From: Roseovarius lutimaris
GTDB lineage: Bacteria > Pseudomonadota > Alphaproteobacteria > Rhodobacterales > Rhodobacteraceae
Assembly (NCBI RefSeq): GCF_900115165.1
Contig: NZ_FOVP01000016.1
Span: 60,617 to 124,616 of the forward strand
DNA: 64,000 nt
Reading direction: 5' to 3'
Notes under the pieces: generated by a model
Told to the model about the DNA's origin: nothing
What the model saw: the letters and a program-made list of their open reading frames with translations, nothing else
Database searches by the model: none
Position numbers and translations under genes: made by a program
Part shown: positions 63,541 through 64,000 of the stretch, piece by piece
Layout: each line of letters begins with the position of its first letter
Numbering within the stretch: the first letter of the stretch is position 1

Positions 63541-64000
63541 TTACTCGATGATTTTGCTGACGACGCCGGCGCCGACGGTGCGGCCGCCTTCGCGGATGGC
63601 GAAGCGGAGGCCGTCTTCCATGGCGATCGGGGCGATCAGTTCGACGGTGAACTTCAGGTTGTCACCGGGCATGACCATCTCGGTGCCCTCGGGCAGCTCG
63701 ACGGTGCCGGTCACATCCGTGGTCCGGAAGTAGAACTGCGGGCGATAGTTCGCGAAGAACGGCGTGTGACGGCCACCCTCATCCTTGGTCAGGATATAGG
63801 CTTCGGCTTCGAACTTGGTGTGCGGGTTAACCGACTTCGGCTTACACAGAACCTGGCCACGCTCAACACCCTCACGGTCGATCCCGCGCAGCAGAACGCC
63901 AACGTTGTCGCCAGCCTCACCACGATCCAGCAGCTTGCGGAACATTTCAACGCCGGTACAGGTGGTTTTCTTGGTGTCGCGGATGCCGACGATTTCAAGC
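63541..64000 (-). CDS. tuf: Elongation factor Tu, 3' part (cut by right edge)
   Basis: The last 152 residues of EF-Tu are visible, with domains 2 and 3: [60 protein letters not shown] and the conserved end [20 protein letters not shown]. The GTP-binding domain lies beyond the right edge. EF-Tu brings aminoacyl-tRNA to the ribosome. It is upstream of rpsJ on the same strand, the usual alphaproteobacterial arrangement (str-S10 junction). Confidence 0.97.
   Translation of the reverse strand, partial: LEIVGIRDTKKTTCTGVEMFRKLLDRGEAGDNVGVLLRGIDREGVERGQVLCKPKSVNPHTKFEAEAYILTKDEGGRHTPFFANYRPQFYFRTTDVTGTVELPEGTEMVMPGDNLKFTVELIAPIAMEDGLRFAIREGGRTVGAGVVSKIIE

Overview
The window is chromosomal DNA from an alphaproteobacterium, most likely a member of the Rhodobacteraceae (Roseobacter group). 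The evidence is the high G+C content and codon use, the Rhodobacteraceae-style gene orders (small ORF-murA-DUF2948-hisD, and mreBCD-mrdA-rodA), DUF1467 and DUF2948 proteins, a phasin, and zinc-free S14. No gene allows a genus call.

Layout. Positions 1-5 kb hold the start of an acyl-CoA synthetase, then a hybrid histidine kinase, an OmpR-type response regulator and an AT-rich gene with a C-terminal HEPN-like motif, the last two joined by ATGA overlaps. Positions 5-9 kb hold an M20-family amidohydrolase, a DMT exporter, tRNA-Thr(GGT) and a broken second copy of that tRNA. Positions 8-17 kb are housekeeping genes: murA, hisD and the complete cell-elongation operon mreB-mreC-mreD-mrdA-rodA. Positions 17-36 kb carry mixed metabolic and repair genes, including nicotinamidase, a uracil-DNA glycosylase-like protein, trhO, an MFS transporter, kdsD, a nitroreductase, mce, an orphan response regulator, aspS, cfa, pabB and carB. 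Positions 36.6-42.5 kb hold a 39-residue membrane microprotein and a peptide-type ABC transporter (substrate-binding protein, two permeases, fused dual ATPase), followed by rarA.

Positions 44-64 kb hold the S10-spc-alpha ribosomal protein cluster, all on the minus strand, from tuf (cut by the right edge) to rplQ. The cluster is split by unrelated genes at three places: a PH-domain membrane protein and a phasin between rplW and rplB; a 2OG-Fe(II) oxygenase and a Doc-type toxin-antitoxin pair between rplP and rpmC; and a GFA-family protein and a VWA protein between rpmD and rplO. After rplW, rplP and rpmD there is a likely terminator, and rplB, rpmC and rplO each have a recognisable sigma-70 type promoter with a 17-bp spacer. 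The superoperon therefore appears to run as several transcription units.

A 24-bp near-palindromic element (CGTAGGGTGGGT-N2/3-AACCCACGCG and variants) occurs five times between 44.7 and 61.4 kb. Every copy lies 1-12 nt after the stop codon of a minus-strand gene and in the same orientation. The most interesting leads are this element, the oxygenase beside rplP, the toxin gene that lacks a normal start codon, and the HEPN-like gene attached to a two-component system. All functional calls come from reading motifs and context; no database search was run.
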